Positions 62,792 to 64,000 of a DNA stretch of 64,000 nt are shown here, piece after piece; positions within the stretch are counted from its first letter, which is position 1; each line of letters opens with the position of its first letter. The stretch lies in contig JABMCL010000970.1 of the NCBI GenBank assembly GCA_018857735.1, positions 141,001-205,000 on the forward strand, written 5' to 3'. The position numbers were made by a program, and so were the translations under genes. Under the pieces are notes generated by a model. It made no database searches. It was not told where the DNA came from and saw nothing but the letters and a program-made list of their open reading frames with translations. This DNA comes from Alviniconcha marisindica (lineage: Eukaryota > Mollusca > Gastropoda > Provannidae).

Positions 62792-63636
62792 GGTATACCC
62801 ACTTGTATTGTGTGCAGGAAAAACAACAACAACCCGGCTACTGTGAAAAGCAGTATCTGTCACTCGTTTATCCAGTCTCGACCGAGCATCCGAATTCTGC
62901 GTTAGGAAAAAACCCGGAAACGGACGACACATAATTATTTTAACGTTTTCTGTGTTCCTGACCTAAGTTCCGTCGGTTCAGGAACAGCGTCTCAGTTTGA
63001 AATTAATCAGAGTGACCAACGATGGAGATTTACCATGCATATTTTTGGCAGTCAGACACTTCTTGAAACGGGATTTATGACGGCAGGGGCAAAGATGTAT
63101 GTTATGTATCTAAAAACGAATGACACACCAGCCATGCGGTTTCTCCGCAGTACATCACCATTGCGTTGCAGGCGACTCTGCCGCTGAAGGTCTGGTATTT
63201 CTCATTTGTACAGAAAAAAAACACGTCCATATTAGATTTCAGTTCTCGTTCTGGTGCTCGTGAACTCAACAAAGCTGTGCGCTTGCCATCAGTCATAACA
63301 TTACGTTTATTTTAGTCATTATTGAGATTTTAATTTCAAGATGTTTACAGTTAAATCCAAGCCCCCTCCACCACCATCACCACCAATGTGTACAGTAGTT
63401 TCGTGTGTCCCAAAAATGGTATGGCGGCCAGTGCATAGGATTTTTAATTTGCGAACAGATGTTGATGCATATGACTAAACGAGGGCTGTAAGAGCACCTT
63501 TAGAGAGCAGCACTAAAAGCTGACTCGGGGTGGAACAACAACAAAAACTTGCCCCGTCGGGGAATAGAACTGGCGACAGTACTGTGCTGTTTGTTTGTTG
63601 TTGTTTTCATTTAAATTTTGTTTCTTCAGTGTGTGA

Positions 63637-63797
<161 letters not shown>

Positions 63798-63857
63798 TAA
63801 AGAATTTGTAAGCGCTCAGGACCAGTGCGTGTAAGGCGCTCAAAATACTGCTTACTA

Positions 63858-63900
63858 TAGTAGTAGTAGTAGTAGCAGTAGTAGTAGTAGTAGTAGTAGC
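63858..63900. repeat. (TAG)n trinucleotide repeat
   Basis: About 14 TAG units with CAG interruptions. Confidence 0.9.
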
Positions 63901-64000
63901 ATGTGCATTATTATAAGTACTGAACATGTACGTCAAAAACAAAGTAATAGTAACGACCAAACGGGAGCAAAGTCTCCAGAAAACAAAGTGATCAAAAGCT

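Overview
This is a window of invertebrate animal nuclear DNA, most likely from a marine gastropod mollusc. It has one recognisable protein gene split by a very long intron. Very long (CA)n, (CT)n, (TA)n and homopolymer C/G tracts occur every 1-2 kb. Several copies are present of short tRNA-derived, mollusc-like SINEs, including a tail family with a 'GCGGTTGACTGGACGTTAAA'-type 3' end. Most long open frames are translations of these simple repeats and code for nothing. The species assignment is inference; the eukaryotic character (spliced gene, SINEs, microsatellites) is directly visible.

The gene is a giant protocadherin on the minus strand that I identify as FAT4 (fly orthologue fat). Its first coding exon (53403 down to 48190) is uninterrupted for 1738 codons. 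It encodes a signal peptide and 16 extracellular cadherin (EC) repeats, EC16 being incomplete. The gene then disappears into about 46.7 kb of intron and reappears at the left edge as two small exons, 1450-1284 and 962-786, joined by a 321-bp intron. These carry the second half of EC17 and the first part of EC18. Repeat order, the calcium-free EC15/EC16 linker and landmark residues match FAT4. Exon phases show that one piece is missing, the end of EC16 and first half of EC17 (about 65-75 codons); I could not find it. The remaining EC repeats, laminin-G/EGF region, membrane segment and cytoplasmic tail must lie left of base 1.

Layout: 1-785, intron or downstream FAT4 sequence; 786-1450, two FAT4 exons; 1451-48189, the giant intron (plus the unlocated exon) filled with microsatellites, SINE fragments, minisatellites and local duplications; 48190-53403, the giant first coding exon; 53404-64000, 5' flank with a CpG/CCAAT-type promoter candidate near 55.9 kb, duplicated (GT)n blocks and a 201-bp fold-back at 59980-60180.

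No CRISPR array, operon, rRNA, functional tRNA or autonomous transposon was found. No second protein gene is supported. Findings therefore concern FAT4 architecture (giant exon, cysteine insert in EC3, calcium-free linker, long intron with an unlocated exon) and repeat biology (tail-switching SINEs, SINE tails next to microsatellites, tandem duplications, fold-backs).
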